Of a stretch of 64,000 nucleotides of DNA, positions 43,009 through 53,194 are shown in pieces (the stretch's first letter is position 1; each line of letters starts with the position of its first letter). Origin of the DNA: Yersinia thracica (GTDB lineage: Bacteria > Pseudomonadota > Gammaproteobacteria > Enterobacterales > Enterobacteriaceae); assembly GCF_902170565.1 (NCBI RefSeq), contig NZ_CABHXX010000121.1, positions 52,722 through 116,721 on the forward strand, written 5' to 3'. The translations under genes were made by a program, and so were the position numbers. Below the pieces are notes generated by a model. The model was not told the DNA's origin, did no database searches, and saw nothing but the letters and a program-made list of their open reading frames with translations.

Positions 43009-43890
43009 ATGACTCACACCCAACAACATATTTGGCCCTCGCCCGCAAAATTGAATTTATTTCTTTATATCACCGAGCGACGTGCTGATGGTTATCACCA
43101 ATTACAGACTTTGTTCCAATTTCTCGATTATGGCGACGAACTGACGATTGTGCCGCGGGACGATGAACAAATTCGGTTATTGACCCCGCTTCCCGGTGTG
43201 GAAAACGAGCAAAATCTGATAATCCGCGCGGCGCGGTTACTGCAACAACACCCCAGTGCGACATCAGTACCTCGGGGGGCGGATATTAGCATCGATAAAC
43301 GTTTACCCATGGGTGGTGGATTGGGTGGCGGTTCTTCCAATGCCGCGACGGTGTTAGTGGCACTCAATACTTTGTGGGAATGTGGCTTATCTGATGAAGA
43401 ATTAGCCACTCTTAGCCTCCAGTTAGGGGCTGATGTGCCCGTTTTTGTGCGCGGACATGCGGCCTTTGCCGAGGGAGTTGGTGAAAAGTTGCACCCCGCC
43501 GAGCCGGTAGAGAAGTGGTATTTGGTGGTTCACCCCGGTGTAAGCATCCCAACGCCTATTATTTTTTCCGATCCTGAATTAAAAAGAAATACGCCAGTTC
43601 GCCCACTGGCGGCGCTTTTAAGCGCTCCATACGCAAATGATTGCGAACCGATCGCAAGAAAACGTTTTCGCGAGGTTGAACAGGCTCTTTCATGGCTGTT
43701 AGAATACGCACCGTCACGCCTTACCGGAACCGGCGCTTGTGTCTTTGCAGAATTTGACACTGAGTCATCGGCTCGGCAGGTGTTAAGTATTGCCCCAGAG
43801 TGGTTGCACGGTTTTGTCGCCCGTGGCGTGAACGTTTCGCCATTGCATCGCGCACGCTCTGGGAAATTTGAAAACGGTGAGTACAGATAA
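43009..43890 (+). CDS. ispE: 4-diphosphocytidyl-2-C-methyl-D-erythritol kinase
   Basis: IspE is the fourth enzyme of the methylerythritol phosphate route to isoprenoids. The 293-residue GHMP kinase has [12 protein letters not shown] at the N-terminus, the ATP loop [15 protein letters not shown] and [12 protein letters not shown] near the C-terminus. The stop of lolB is one base before its ATG, so the pair is coupled. The C-terminus is about 8 residues longer than in E. coli. Confidence 0.96.
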   Translation: MTHTQQHIWPSPAKLNLFLYITERRADGYHQLQTLFQFLDYGDELTIVPRDDEQIRLLTPLPGVENEQNLIIRAARLLQQHPSATSVPRGADISIDKRLPMGGGLGGGSSNAATVLVALNTLWECGLSDEELATLSLQLGADVPVFVRGHAAFAEGVGEKLHPAEPVEKWYLVVHPGVSIPTPIIFSDPELKRNTPVRPLAALLSAPYANDCEPIARKRFREVEQALSWLLEYAPSRLTGTGACVFAEFDTESSARQVLSIAPEWLHGFVARGVNVSPLHRARSGKFENGEYR

Positions 43891-44046
43891 GAATGCACAG
43901 CAAGGGTCTAGATCATGGCTCCACTGACCTGAGTTTGTGAAAATACCTGTCCCACTTGTTTGAAAGTCGGTCCATAATGTTGTTTTTGACTTTAAATACC
44001 CGTATGTATATTGCAATCAGTATGAATAACCACCCGTGATTACTGA

Positions 44047-45036
<990 letters not shown>

Positions 45037-45146
45037 TCAATAATCGGGAGTGGATATCCCTGCGGTGCTATTTGGCCGCAGTTAGCCGTGATGAGCCTCT
45101 TTGGGCATTATGTTGGGGCATTCATGACTGATAGGTAATGAAGAAC

Positions 45147-45214
45147 TATACCCTAAATAGTTAGAGTTGCGGGAAGCCGACCAACGCACATGCAGCTTGG
45201 ACTATGACAGGTAT
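45147..45214. repeat. Short ERIC element (core-deleted)
   Basis: TATACCCTAAATAGTTAGAG, then GTTGCGGGAAGCCGACC and CAACGCACATGCAGCTTG, ending ACTATGACAGGTA. Both ends are present and the central hairpin is missing, the same deletion type as 26240-26308. It lies between the prs stop and its terminator, within a 372-bp gap that otherwise holds only that terminator. Confidence 0.85.
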
Positions 45215-45228
45215 TAAGCAGATAAAGA

Positions 45229-45271
45229 AAAACCCGTTGATGCAGATGCAACAACGGGTTTTCTACTTTTT
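45229..45271 (+). terminator. Rho-independent terminator downstream of prs
   Basis: AACCCGTTG (45231-45239) pairs with CAACGGGTT (45252-45260), followed by TTCTACTTTTT. It is about 190 bp after the prs stop, with an ERIC element in between. Minus-strand A/T flanks suggest it could also end ychH transcripts. Confidence 0.8.
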
Positions 45272-45408
45272 GGCTTATAGGTTCTTGGTCTATAGATTCT
45301 TGACTAACAGATTCCTGGGTCGTCATTCACTCCTCCTGAACATCAGCTCAATTTAAAGCTGTGGTAACAGGCTATGATTTGTCATACACCACGGTCAACA
45401 CTCAGATT

Positions 45409-45684
45409 TTATGAGTGGCGTTGCTTATTACGAGTGCAACGTTTATCAAAGTGCTTAACCCACCAATAGCGGTCTGCGACTTCTTCACGTCCGCCAATAC
45501 GAGCACCAACCAACCATAGCAATGCACCAACAAAAATGCTCATTACTGCACCATGGGCAAAGAATTGTGGTAGGCCAAACTGAGTCACTTCAGCCAAAAT
45601 TGAGTAACCTACCCCAACGACCATGGTCACCAATCCCAGCCCCATCAGCACATTACCAAGCCTTGCTGCGGTTTTACGTTTCAT
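45409..45684 (-). CDS. ychH: YchH, small stress-associated inner-membrane protein
   Basis: This 91-residue protein has two hydrophobic helices (about 11-33 and 42-64) and a basic tail, matching E. coli YchH, a stress-induced membrane protein. The ATG at 45684 (MKRKTAARLGNVLMGLG) has GGAGGTGG upstream. The 12 in-frame codons before it are not conserved. It sits between prs and pth, as in E. coli apart from the absence of dauA. Confidence 0.92.
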   Translation of the reverse strand: MKRKTAARLGNVLMGLGLVTMVVGVGYSILAEVTQFGLPQFFAHGAVMSIFVGALLWLVGARIGGREEVADRYWWVKHFDKRCTRNKQRHS

Positions 45685-46015
45685 AAGCCACCTCCACTTG
45701 AGTTGCCAATAAATAATCACTCAGCTGCACATCTAAAAATGCTTGCTTAATGCGATTATTCATGTCCACTTAATAACTTAGTATAGTCAGGCTGCTGATG
45801 AAGGTGTTGCGCTGGCGATCACATCTAAGGAATATATTTCGACAAATCTTTACACTTCCCAGACATTTGGCATTGAAATTGAATTATTACATATATTGAC
45901 TATTCACATATTGAACTATTAATTCCAAATGAATTCATACTGCCAGTTTTGTCATTACGCGCCATGACGGGTAAACTGTCACACTTTAATTCCTTTAGTA
46001 ATAGCGAATGACGAC
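45685..46015. other. Divergent ychH/pth spacer
   Basis: About 331 bp, AT-rich, no gene or known repeat seen. It should contain both promoters. Confidence 0.4.
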
Positions 46016-46606
46016 GTGAGCAGCATTAAATTAATCGTTGGGCTGGCAAATCCGGGGGCTGAATACGCCCAAACTCGCCATAATGCGGGAGCTTGGTATG
46101 TGGACTTATTGGCGCAGCGCCACAACCAGCAACTGAAAGAAGAAAGTAAATTCTTCGGTTATACCGCACGGTTAAACCTGGCGGGCCAAGATGTGCGCTT
46201 GCTGGTGCCCTCTACATTTATGAATTTAAGTGGCAAGGCCGTTGCGGCGATGGCCGGGTTTTACCGCATCCTACCGGAAGAAATTTTAGTCGCACATGAT
46301 GAGCTGGATATTCCACCCGGTGTGGCGAAATTGAAATTGGGAGGCGGCAATGGTGGCCATAATGGCCTGAAAGACATTCAGAGCAGGCTCGGCAATAATC
46401 CGAATTTTTATCGTTTACGCATTGGTATTGGCCATCCTGGCGATAAAAGTAAAGTCACCGGTTTTGTTCTCGGTAAACCGCCGGCTAGCGAACAAAGCTT
46501 AATTGACGACGCGATTGACGAGTCTATTCGTTGTACTGAAATACTGCTGAAAGAAGATATTACCAAGGCAATGAATCGCCTGCATTCGTTTAAAGCCACG
46601 GCATAG
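46016..46606 (+). CDS. pth: Peptidyl-tRNA hydrolase
   Basis: Pth releases peptides from prematurely dropped peptidyl-tRNAs. The 196-residue enzyme matches E. coli Pth, with catalytic His in [29 protein letters not shown] and the Asp-containing [12 protein letters not shown]. The start codon is GTG at 46016, giving [14 protein letters not shown]. No stronger ribosome binding site or ATG is available nearby. ychF follows it in E. coli; here an unrelated leftward gene intervenes. Confidence 0.95.
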   Translation: MSSIKLIVGLANPGAEYAQTRHNAGAWYVDLLAQRHNQQLKEESKFFGYTARLNLAGQDVRLLVPSTFMNLSGKAVAAMAGFYRILPEEILVAHDELDIPPGVAKLKLGGGNGGHNGLKDIQSRLGNNPNFYRLRIGIGHPGDKSKVTGFVLGKPPASEQSLIDDAIDESIRCTEILLKEDITKAMNRLHSFKATA

Positions 46607-46661
46607 CAACTGGCTTAGTTCCCCGGAAAGCGACTGTGCGCCGGGGAAGTTATCTGCCACT

Positions 46662-47120
46662 TTATTCGTTTTTATTGCACAACGCATTGATTCCCTGCTG
46701 ACCTTCACCGGTCAAGACAACACCGGCAATAATCACTCTAACACGCCCGAGAAAATGATTACTTTTACCGTCATATTCATCCGCAATATCTTGTAGTGCA
46801 TCGCTGCAAAAAAGCATCTCCCAATCAGTGGCTTTTTTCTTATTATCAGATAAATCGTGGCTACGCTCGAACCTGTCATTTATGGCCGTGAACGTCAATT
46901 GAATACTGTCAAAATCCTCATATAGCGTCTTTTTTTTGTAACCCACATATCTCACGCTTTTGTCTGATTGCTTTTCTATCTGCACGCCATATTGGTCTAC
47001 TAACTGGGCAAAAGTGGGTCCCGATGGTTCAGTATCTGCCGTCAGAAACCACATGCCCAAAATACCCACCGCGCCCCCAAATAAAATCACTATTAACCAT
47101 TTATAGATATTCATTTCCAT
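46662..47120 (-). CDS. Uncharacterised membrane-anchored protein
   Basis: This 152-residue protein was not recognised as a named family. It has one N-terminal hydrophobic segment (about 6-26, LIVILFGGAVGILGMWFL) after a short basic stretch, so it is probably anchored in the inner membrane facing the periplasm. A soluble domain of about 125 residues follows, with two cysteines (about 105 and 148) that could form a disulfide. Start is ATG 47120 or the ATG two codons later. It lies between pth and ychF, which are adjacent in E. coli, so it is an insertion relative to that order. Confidence 0.75.
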   Translation of the reverse strand: MEMNIYKWLIVILFGGAVGILGMWFLTADTEPSGPTFAQLVDQYGVQIEKQSDKSVRYVGYKKKTLYEDFDSIQLTFTAINDRFERSHDLSDNKKKATDWEMLFCSDALQDIADEYDGKSNHFLGRVRVIIAGVVLTGEGQQGINALCNKNE

Positions 47121-47387
47121 GGGGATAATCCAAATTCAGTATGCAGACCCTAATGACTTGTTATCGGACATTAATCAGAAAACTTCAGATAACAGAAACG
47201 TGATCTCGGACACAGAGTTAGATAAATCAATTACCTATCTGCCATTACGATAAAAGCAATATCCACAACGAAAGAGCATGATCGAGATAAATCGTCATTA
47301 CGTGTATAATGGCGGCATAAATTTTGATTACATCGGCCTGTTAAATCTAACTAGTTGATTTTTAAGTTATTTAAGGTGATATAAAAC

Positions 47388-48479
47388 ATGGGATTCAAAT
47401 GCGGTATTGTGGGCCTGCCTAACGTTGGTAAATCCACCCTGTTCAACGCGTTGACACAAGCGGGCATCGAAGCAGCTAACTTCCCGTTCTGCACCATTGA
47501 ACCCAATACGGGCGTGGTGCCAATGCCGGACCCGCGTCTGGATCAACTGGCTGAGATCGTTAAACCTCAGCGCATCTTGCCAACGACCATGGAGTTCGTT
47601 GATATTGCGGGCCTGGTCAAAGGGGCGTCCAAAGGTGAAGGCCTGGGTAACCAATTCCTGACGAATATTCGTGAAACCGAAGCTATTGGTCATGTGGTAC
47701 GTTGCTTTGAAAATGACAATATCATTCATGTTGCTGGTAAAGTTGATCCAGTGGATGACATTGACACCATCAATACTGAATTGGCTCTTTCCGATCTGGA
47801 AACTTGCGAGCGCGCTATTCATCGTGTGCAGAAGAAAGCCAAAGGCGGCGATAAAGACGCTAAAGCTGAACTCGAAGCACTGGAAAAATGTCTGCCACAT
47901 TTAGAGAACGCAGGCATGTTGCGTGCGCTGAATCTGACGGCAGAAGATAAAGCAGCCATCCGTTATCTAAGTTTCCTGACACTAAAACCGACTATGTACA
48001 TTGCTAACGTCAATGAAGATGGTTTCGAAAACAACCCTTATCTGGATCAAGTCCGGGCTATCGCTGCGGGTGAAGGTTCTGTCGTGGTTGCCGTTTGTGC
48101 CGCAGTTGAATCTGATATCGCTGAACTGGAAGATGAAGACCGTGCTGAATTTATGGCCGAATTGGGTATTGAAGAGCCTGGTCTGAACCGTGTGATCCGG
48201 GCCGGTTATGAACTGCTGAATTTGCAAACCTACTTCACCGCCGGTGTTAAAGAAGTTCGCGCCTGGACTATCCCTATCGGTGCGACAGCTCCACAAGCCG
48301 CAGGTAAAATTCACACCGACTTTGAAAAAGGCTTTATCCGCGCACAAACTATCGCTTTTGACGACTTTATTACCTACAAAGGTGAGCAAGGTGCAAAAGA
48401 AGCAGGGAAAATGCGCTCAGAAGGCAAAGAGTACATCGTAAAAGATGGCGACGTGATGAACTTCCTGTTCAACGTCTAA
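47388..48479 (+). CDS. ychF: Ribosome-binding ATPase YchF (Obg-like)
   Basis: YchF is a conserved Obg-family P-loop protein that hydrolyses ATP and binds ribosomes. The 363-residue protein has G1 motif GLPNVGKST (8-16) and G3 [10 protein letters not shown]. In place of the GTP-specific NKxD it has NVNED, the variant that gives ATP preference. A C-terminal TGS-like domain follows (about 280-363). AAGGTGAT precedes the ATG. Confidence 0.97.
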   Translation: MGFKCGIVGLPNVGKSTLFNALTQAGIEAANFPFCTIEPNTGVVPMPDPRLDQLAEIVKPQRILPTTMEFVDIAGLVKGASKGEGLGNQFLTNIRETEAIGHVVRCFENDNIIHVAGKVDPVDDIDTINTELALSDLETCERAIHRVQKKAKGGDKDAKAELEALEKCLPHLENAGMLRALNLTAEDKAAIRYLSFLTLKPTMYIANVNEDGFENNPYLDQVRAIAAGEGSVVVAVCAAVESDIAELEDEDRAEFMAELGIEEPGLNRVIRAGYELLNLQTYFTAGVKEVRAWTIPIGATAPQAAGKIHTDFEKGFIRAQTIAFDDFITYKGEQGAKEAGKMRSEGKEYIVKDGDVMNFLFNV

Positions 48480-48536
48480 ATAAAATCTGTTGTCTCATGA
48501 GGTTTCACTGAATCTCTTGAGGACTGATAAATACCA

Positions 48537-48570
48537 TAAAATCCACGCAATTGCGTGGATTTTTCTTTTC
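48537..48570 (+). terminator. Rho-independent terminator of ychF
   Basis: The perfect 20-bp palindrome ATCCACGCAATTGCGTGGAT (48541-48560) is followed by TTTTCTTTTC. The rest of the 317-bp gap to the next gene holds nothing else recognised, apart from a GAGGTTACTA direct repeat just before that gene (about 48769 and 48787). Confidence 0.85.
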
Positions 48571-48796
48571 ATTACATTAATGTACTTTTATAAACGCGCG
48601 ACCAGAAATGAATACAAGGGCAGTATAGCTGCTGCCCAATGCTATAAGGCCAAACCTAAAGAAAATCTTGCTTCGCACCGCTGATGGTAGTTCCCCCACT
48701 TTTGCAGTAGGCTTTCAGATTATTAAGTTTCTGACGAGTAATCAGCCATTAACATTCAATTACAACAGCGAGGTTACTACGCCTCTCGAGGTTACT

Positions 48797-49462
48797 ATGT
48801 TTCTGTTGTTCAAAAATAAAAAAGCGGTTCCACAGCGCTTGATCAGTTACGGTTTTACAGTATTCGGGGATGATTATCACTACCGCACTCGTCTGTTAAA
48901 CGGCCAATTTGAGATGGTCATCACTGTTTCTAAGCTTGAACAAGTTACAACAACCTTGACGGATACTGGCTCTAATGAGGAATATGTACTCCATCTGGTA
49001 CCGGGAAGTTGTGGGGCTTTTGTCGGCAGCGTGCGGGCAGAATATGAAAAGGTATTGTCTGATATCGCCAAAAAGTGCTTTGAGTCGGACATATTTAAAA
49101 GTGATCAGGCGCAAGCCGTGATTCAATATATCCGCTCAAAATATGGCGATGAGTTAGAGTTTTTATGGGAGAAATCCCCCACTAGCGCCATCTGGCGGCG
49201 GGCGGATAACGCAAAATGGTACGGCGCATTGTTGCTTATTCCCAAAAGCAAATTAGGCGTGGATGACTCTGCGCCCTGTGACGTGCTCAACCTCCGGGCT
49301 AGCCCTGAAACTGTCGCCGGGATTATTGATAACAGGCGATATTTTCCTGCTTATCATATGAATAAAAAGCACTGGCTTTCACTCTGTTTAGAAAACTCGC
49401 TTTCTCTCGAAGAACTTTATTTACGGATTGACCACAGCTATGCAATTGCCGCTAAAAAATAA
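48797..49462 (+). CDS. MmcQ/YjbR-fold (DUF419) protein with N-terminal extension
   Basis: The C-terminal ~115 residues carry the MmcQ/YjbR signature FPAYHMNKKHWLSLCLENSL and end LRIDHSYAIAAKK. These are DNA-binding-like domains of the CyaY-type fold, of unknown function. The N-terminal ~100 residues are an additional region not found in typical ~120-residue YjbR proteins. The ATG at 48797 has GAGG 6 nt upstream. The open frame continues to a TTG at 48668, but that part has no coding character. The protein is 221 residues. In E. coli ychF is not followed by such a gene. Confidence 0.78.
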   Translation: MFLLFKNKKAVPQRLISYGFTVFGDDYHYRTRLLNGQFEMVITVSKLEQVTTTLTDTGSNEEYVLHLVPGSCGAFVGSVRAEYEKVLSDIAKKCFESDIFKSDQAQAVIQYIRSKYGDELEFLWEKSPTSAIWRRADNAKWYGALLLIPKSKLGVDDSAPCDVLNLRASPETVAGIIDNRRYFPAYHMNKKHWLSLCLENSLSLEELYLRIDHSYAIAAKK

Positions 49463-49591
49463 GTTTAATGGCGGTTCTATGCCTATCCTTAACCATCAGA
49501 CATGGCTTTTTTATACAAATTACAACCAACTGTTTTGAGTAAATATTAATGTATTCCTGCCGATAATAATTTAATTAAAACCGGAGGAATT

Positions 49592-50314
49592 ATGGAATTA
49601 CCTGAACTAAAAAAAGGAACTCGCATCTATGACCTGCTTAAAGAAGCAGGCATGGAGCTTAACAATTGGGTTCATGCAAATGACCCAAGCAAAAGTACAT
49701 TTTGGGCATGGATCGAAGGCGACATTGCTGTCATGAGTATTTGGGAGGACAACATCAGCGCACCTGCATTACCCTCTGAGAGTTATTACACACGTTATAT
49801 TGCTCGTGGACAGGGCCATAAAGGGGATGCAGTAGATAACATCTACAAAGCCATAATCAAACATAACTTGCCTGTACATGTCATTATAAAGACTAGAGAC
49901 AAGAAGCGACGAATTCTCGACCCCATAACATGGAGTGCAACATATAATGACTCAACTGGGGAAATCACTCTTATAAGAGGCTGCACGGTTACTTATATTG
50001 ACCAGAAAGGTCCAATAACTTCAGCTTCAATTACAAGTGAATCTCCGGCAGCAGCAAGAAGCCGTAAATTGCGCCAGTTGGCTATGGCAAGAAGCCGTGG
50101 TAAATGTGAGTTCTGCGATGAACCGGGTTTCCGGACTGTAGCAGGAGCTATTTTTGCGGAGGTACATCACATAGTGCCAATTTCTGAAGATGGCCCAGAT
50201 GATCTGAGTAATCTCATTGTATTGTGCCCAAATGATCATCGTCGAGCTCACCATGGTGAGAATGCAGTCGCAATGAAACTGGCCTTTATTGAAACCCGAA
50301 AGACTAATATCTAG
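49592..50314 (+). CDS. Standalone HNH endonuclease-domain protein
   Basis: This 240-residue protein has a C-terminal HNH nuclease domain (about 165-225) with CEFCDEPG and a second zinc knuckle CPNDHRRAHH. The catalytic stretch is VHHIVPISEDGPDDLSNLIVLC, with conserved His-His, Asn and His. The N-terminal ~150 residues were not recognised; they are acidic with several aromatic residues and could be a DNA- or modification-recognition domain. The strong ribosome binding site GGAGGAA precedes the ATG. No methylase, integrase or phage gene is adjacent. A restriction-like or mobile-element nuclease is possible. Confidence 0.8.
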   Translation: MELPELKKGTRIYDLLKEAGMELNNWVHANDPSKSTFWAWIEGDIAVMSIWEDNISAPALPSESYYTRYIARGQGHKGDAVDNIYKAIIKHNLPVHVIIKTRDKKRRILDPITWSATYNDSTGEITLIRGCTVTYIDQKGPITSASITSESPAAARSRKLRQLAMARSRGKCEFCDEPGFRTVAGAIFAEVHHIVPISEDGPDDLSNLIVLCPNDHRRAHHGENAVAMKLAFIETRKTNI

Positions 50315-50539
50315 TCATGTGAACAACAGCCAATTATGCAGGTTCACCTTTGAATTCTGCACTAAAATTCTAACTTTTTATTGTTTCGCCTGAGCTGTCA
50401 GGAAATATGCATACCCCCTATTTTCAAATGAAAAAATTCCGTGCGCCGCTACCCCTTGTTCTAGCTTTTGACGCTTATGGTTCAAATGTTACTATAGCTG
50501 GCTGAAGGAATTTGAAATCACGATGACAAAGGAAACGTT

Positions 50540-51286
50540 TTGAACACGAAAAGCAGAATACGGTTGTGGCCACGGTTGGCGTCATATGCAATGGTTATCT
50601 TGCTATTAGCTGGGTGCTCAAACAAATCAAATCGTGACTATGCCAAGCTACCAAAAGGCAGTTACAACGACAAATCCTATACTGTTAAAAAGGGCGATAC
50701 CCTCTATTTTATTGCCTGGATCAGTGACAGTGAAGTCAGTGACCTTGCCCGCATAAACAAACTAAAACCCCCTTACCGGCTGGAAGTTGGGCAAAAATTA
50801 CAACTTAATAGCTCGACTCCATCTGGCCGTCTGACGTCAAATAAGCCGAAATCATCAAGTACTACGCTGGCTAAATCAACGCCACCGCCCGGAGCAAGCC
50901 GTTGCTGGCGTTGGCCGACCAACGGCCAAGTTATCTCCAAGTATTCCACTGCCGATGGCGGCAACAAGGGGATCGATATTGCGGGTAAACGCGGGCAGCC
51001 GGTCTATGCATCAGCCAAAGGGCGAGTGGTGTATGTCGGGAATCAACTGCGTGGTTATGGCAATCTCATCATGATTAAGCACGGTGAAGATTTCATCACC
51101 GCTTACGCCCATAATGACACCATGCTGGTCAATAATGCTCAGGATGTGAAAGCCGGGCAGAAAATAGCCACCATGGGAAGCTCTGGAACGGACACCCTGA
51201 TGCTGCATTTTCAAATTCGCTACCGGGCAACCGCACTTGACCCACTGCGTTACCTACCGCCACAAGGAACCCCACCTAAGTGTTAG
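50540..51286 (+). CDS. actS: ActS (YgeR), amidase-activating LysM/LytM lipoprotein
   Basis: This 248-residue lipoprotein (lipobox LLLAGC, Cys26) has LysM (about 45-92, [14 protein letters not shown]) and a C-terminal LytM domain. The M23 zinc residues are lost: NKGID where active enzymes have HxGxD, and MLHFQ where they have HLHYE. It therefore belongs to the regulatory NlpD/ActS type that activates the amidase AmiC. It matches E. coli YgeR (ActS), including the ending [17 protein letters not shown]. The start is a TTG at 50540 with AAAGGAA upstream. No ATG would give a complete signal peptide. It is not at the E. coli ygeR locus. Confidence 0.88.
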   Translation: MNTKSRIRLWPRLASYAMVILLLAGCSNKSNRDYAKLPKGSYNDKSYTVKKGDTLYFIAWISDSEVSDLARINKLKPPYRLEVGQKLQLNSSTPSGRLTSNKPKSSSTTLAKSTPPPGASRCWRWPTNGQVISKYSTADGGNKGIDIAGKRGQPVYASAKGRVVYVGNQLRGYGNLIMIKHGEDFITAYAHNDTMLVNNAQDVKAGQKIATMGSSGTDTLMLHFQIRYRATALDPLRYLPPQGTPPKC

Positions 51287-51328
51287 TTAATTAACGTTTT
51301 TTATGGCTTTGTACTCTTGCAGATAAAC

Positions 51329-51359
51329 AAAAGGCCCCTTTATAGGAGCCTTGTTTTTT
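51329..51359 (+). terminator. Rho-independent terminator of actS
   Basis: AAGGCCCCT and AGGAGCCTT form a stem with one mismatch around TTAT, followed by GTTTTTT. The opposite-strand A-run may also let it end the leftward gene at 51393. Confidence 0.75.
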
Positions 51360-51392
51360 GGTATTAACTTCAAACATGACATCCAGCAATCA

Positions 51393-52031
51393 TTACGCCA
51401 GAATTTGCTTCACAAATGCTTTGATTTCTTCAACCTGACAGTTGTCGAAGAAACACTGCTGGAAGCGTTCGCCGCTAACGGCTGTTTTCACCAATTCAGG
51501 GTCGATAGCGCGTAGTGTATCCAGGTAGTTTTCTTTAATTACCGCCACTTTCACTTGGTTCAAGATACCCGCGTTGCGCACTTGTGGCTCTTTACGCTCC
51601 AGTGGATAGCCTTCACCTTTCACACCAGTGAAAGCCTTCTCAAAGATGTAACGCACATTCAGTTCAGCACCCCAGCCAAAACCTTTGGCGAATGGCAGTG
51701 CCAGCGCATTACCATTGTTAATCTGAGCAAACAGGAAAGCATCCGCTGGGTCGATGCAGTAACCACATACAACACCAGGATGAATATTCAATGACATCAT
51801 TGCACCCTGGCCAGTGCCACAGCCCGTTACCACGAAATCGACTGCTTTAGAGTTAAGCAGAATGCTGGCCATAATCCCAAGATGGATATAAGTCAGATGA
51901 TGGTCATTTTCATCACTCATACCTACGTTGTATACCGGGTACGCTTTTTCCGAGGCTACAGTGTTCAGCTCTTTCAGAATTATCGCGTTTTTAGTTGCCT
52001 GACTGTTTTCCATCATCAGTGCAATTTTCAT
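51393..52031 (-). CDS. RpiB/LacA/LacB-family sugar-phosphate isomerase
   Basis: This 212-residue protein has the RpiB/LacAB-type motif VVTGCGTGQGAMM (about 68-80), whose Cys is the family's catalytic base, and GVVCGYCIDPADAFL. The C-terminal ~60 residues extend beyond the usual ~150-residue RpiB. It probably interconverts a pentose or hexose phosphate, but the substrate cannot be told from sequence. GGAGAG precedes the ATG. It faces the same way as the ABC importer 1.2 kb upstream, with zinT between, so a metabolic link is possible but not shown. Confidence 0.82.
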   Translation of the reverse strand: MKIALMMENSQATKNAIILKELNTVASEKAYPVYNVGMSDENDHHLTYIHLGIMASILLNSKAVDFVVTGCGTGQGAMMSLNIHPGVVCGYCIDPADAFLFAQINNGNALALPFAKGFGWGAELNVRYIFEKAFTGVKGEGYPLERKEPQVRNAGILNQVKVAVIKENYLDTLRAIDPELVKTAVSGERFQQCFFDNCQVEEIKAFVKQILA

Positions 52032-52447
52032 TATGTTCTCTCCGATTAGGTCAATGAAATAGAATTCATTGGATAGTTGTTTGGCTTAATTATAGCGAAC
52101 ATAGCACTAGTAAAACAACATTTCAATTTTAATGAAAATTAGTTCTACTCATATCACATATCGGAATGACTTTGATTGCGAAGCTGGATTCTGTCCCCCT
52201 GAGCTTAACCCTGTATCCGCTTAAATTCACAAAAAAAGATTAGTGGTGACCCTGAACACCTAATGCAATTACAGCATAATTTACACCATCAAGAACTGGC
52301 CTCCAGCAATAAACGCCCCACAGATTTCTGAAATAATCCGTTGAGTTTCACTCATCCAGCGCAAGACGGCAGAATTACCACATGGTAAATCATATTTTTA
52401 TCTAAACCAAAGCCGCGCAACTCACCTGCGCGGCTTTTTTTATATCC
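52032..52447. other. Spacer with orphan terminator; candidate small-RNA locus
   Basis: This 416-bp gap lies between two leftward genes. No open frame is credible. At its zinT end is a strong plus-strand terminator (52411-52442) with no plus-strand gene before it, so a small RNA ending there is possible. No family resemblance to known enterobacterial sRNAs was recognised. Confidence 0.4.
52411..52442 (+). terminator. Strong plus-strand terminator with no upstream gene
   Basis: AGCCGCGCA (52411-52419) pairs with TGCGCGGCT (52427-52435), 9 perfect GC-rich pairs, followed by seven T residues. On the minus strand the hairpin is followed only by TTTGG, so it fits rightward transcription best, though it could also serve zinT. 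Confidence 0.75.
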
Positions 52448-53113
52448 TTAGTGATGTAACATTTCGTGGACAATATCATCTTTATCTAAAGTTATCGGGT
52501 AAAAAGTCGGCCAGTTATCCATTTCTTTAAGCAGTTTTTCTTGTGACTCGTTACCCATGTAAATATGGAAATGATGGGATTTTTGCGGTTCAATAATATG
52601 GTCACTAAATTGGACATATCTAGGCGCTTTAGAGTAAGCATCTTGGCATTCATATAGATAACGCACCCCCTTCTTGCCAGATTCATAATGCATGATTTTA
52701 AAGCCGGAGTAGCTGTATTGGCAGGAATTGACCGTTTCAGGAGTATGGAAATCAATAGTGTTATTCTCAATACCAATCATGGTGATATCTGTAGCGTAGC
52801 CCTTTTTATAATATTCTCTGTACTCTTCAACTGTTTTGTTTTTATTCTTTTTCGCTTTATCGACCAAAACTGGATCTAAATCCCCTTTCAATAGATATGG
52901 ATTAATCGATTGCCAGACTCCATCCCAATCACTAAGCAGCCGGTCTTTAACCTCTTTATCGGTAAAAACACCTTCACTTGCTTTACGTGCGGCTTCCGAT
53001 TGTTGATGCTCATGTCCGTGGCTATGCTTACCGTGCGCAAAAGCATTAAAGCTGGTCAATGATACGCAAACACTGAGCGTAATGATGAATAGATGGGGCA
53101 ATTTTCTGGGCAT
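52448..53113 (-). CDS. zinT: Periplasmic zinc-trafficking protein ZinT
   Basis: ZinT (YodA) binds zinc or cadmium in the periplasm and assists ZnuABC under zinc starvation. The 221-residue protein has a signal peptide (1-26, cleaved after AFA) and an N-terminal His-rich stretch (HGKHSHGHEH). The calycin-like domain contains the conserved SHHFHIYMG histidines. AGGAG precedes the ATG, and a Zur-type palindrome lies 28 bp upstream. Confidence 0.95.
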   Translation of the reverse strand: MPRKLPHLFIITLSVCVSLTSFNAFAHGKHSHGHEHQQSEAARKASEGVFTDKEVKDRLLSDWDGVWQSINPYLLKGDLDPVLVDKAKKNKNKTVEEYREYYKKGYATDITMIGIENNTIDFHTPETVNSCQYSYSGFKIMHYESGKKGVRYLYECQDAYSKAPRYVQFSDHIIEPQKSHHFHIYMGNESQEKLLKEMDNWPTFYPITLDKDDIVHEMLHH

Positions 53114-53140
53114 GAATGACTCCTAACTGATTGCTGAAAA

Positions 53141-53160
53141 TGTAATGTTATATTATTACA
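53141..53160. promoter_or_regulatory. Zur operator of zinT
   Basis: TGTAATGTTATATTATTACA is a near-perfect palindrome matching the Zur consensus and the site at 6540-6560. Its location 28 bp before zinT fits repression when zinc is sufficient. Confidence 0.85.
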
Positions 53161-53194
53161 CGCGCAGCAATCAATAGGTATTCACGACAAATAA

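Noticed and set aside
48668..48796. Upstream extension of the MmcQ/YjbR gene to a TTG
   Set aside because: The ATG at 48797 has a good ribosome binding site, and the extension has no conserved residues.
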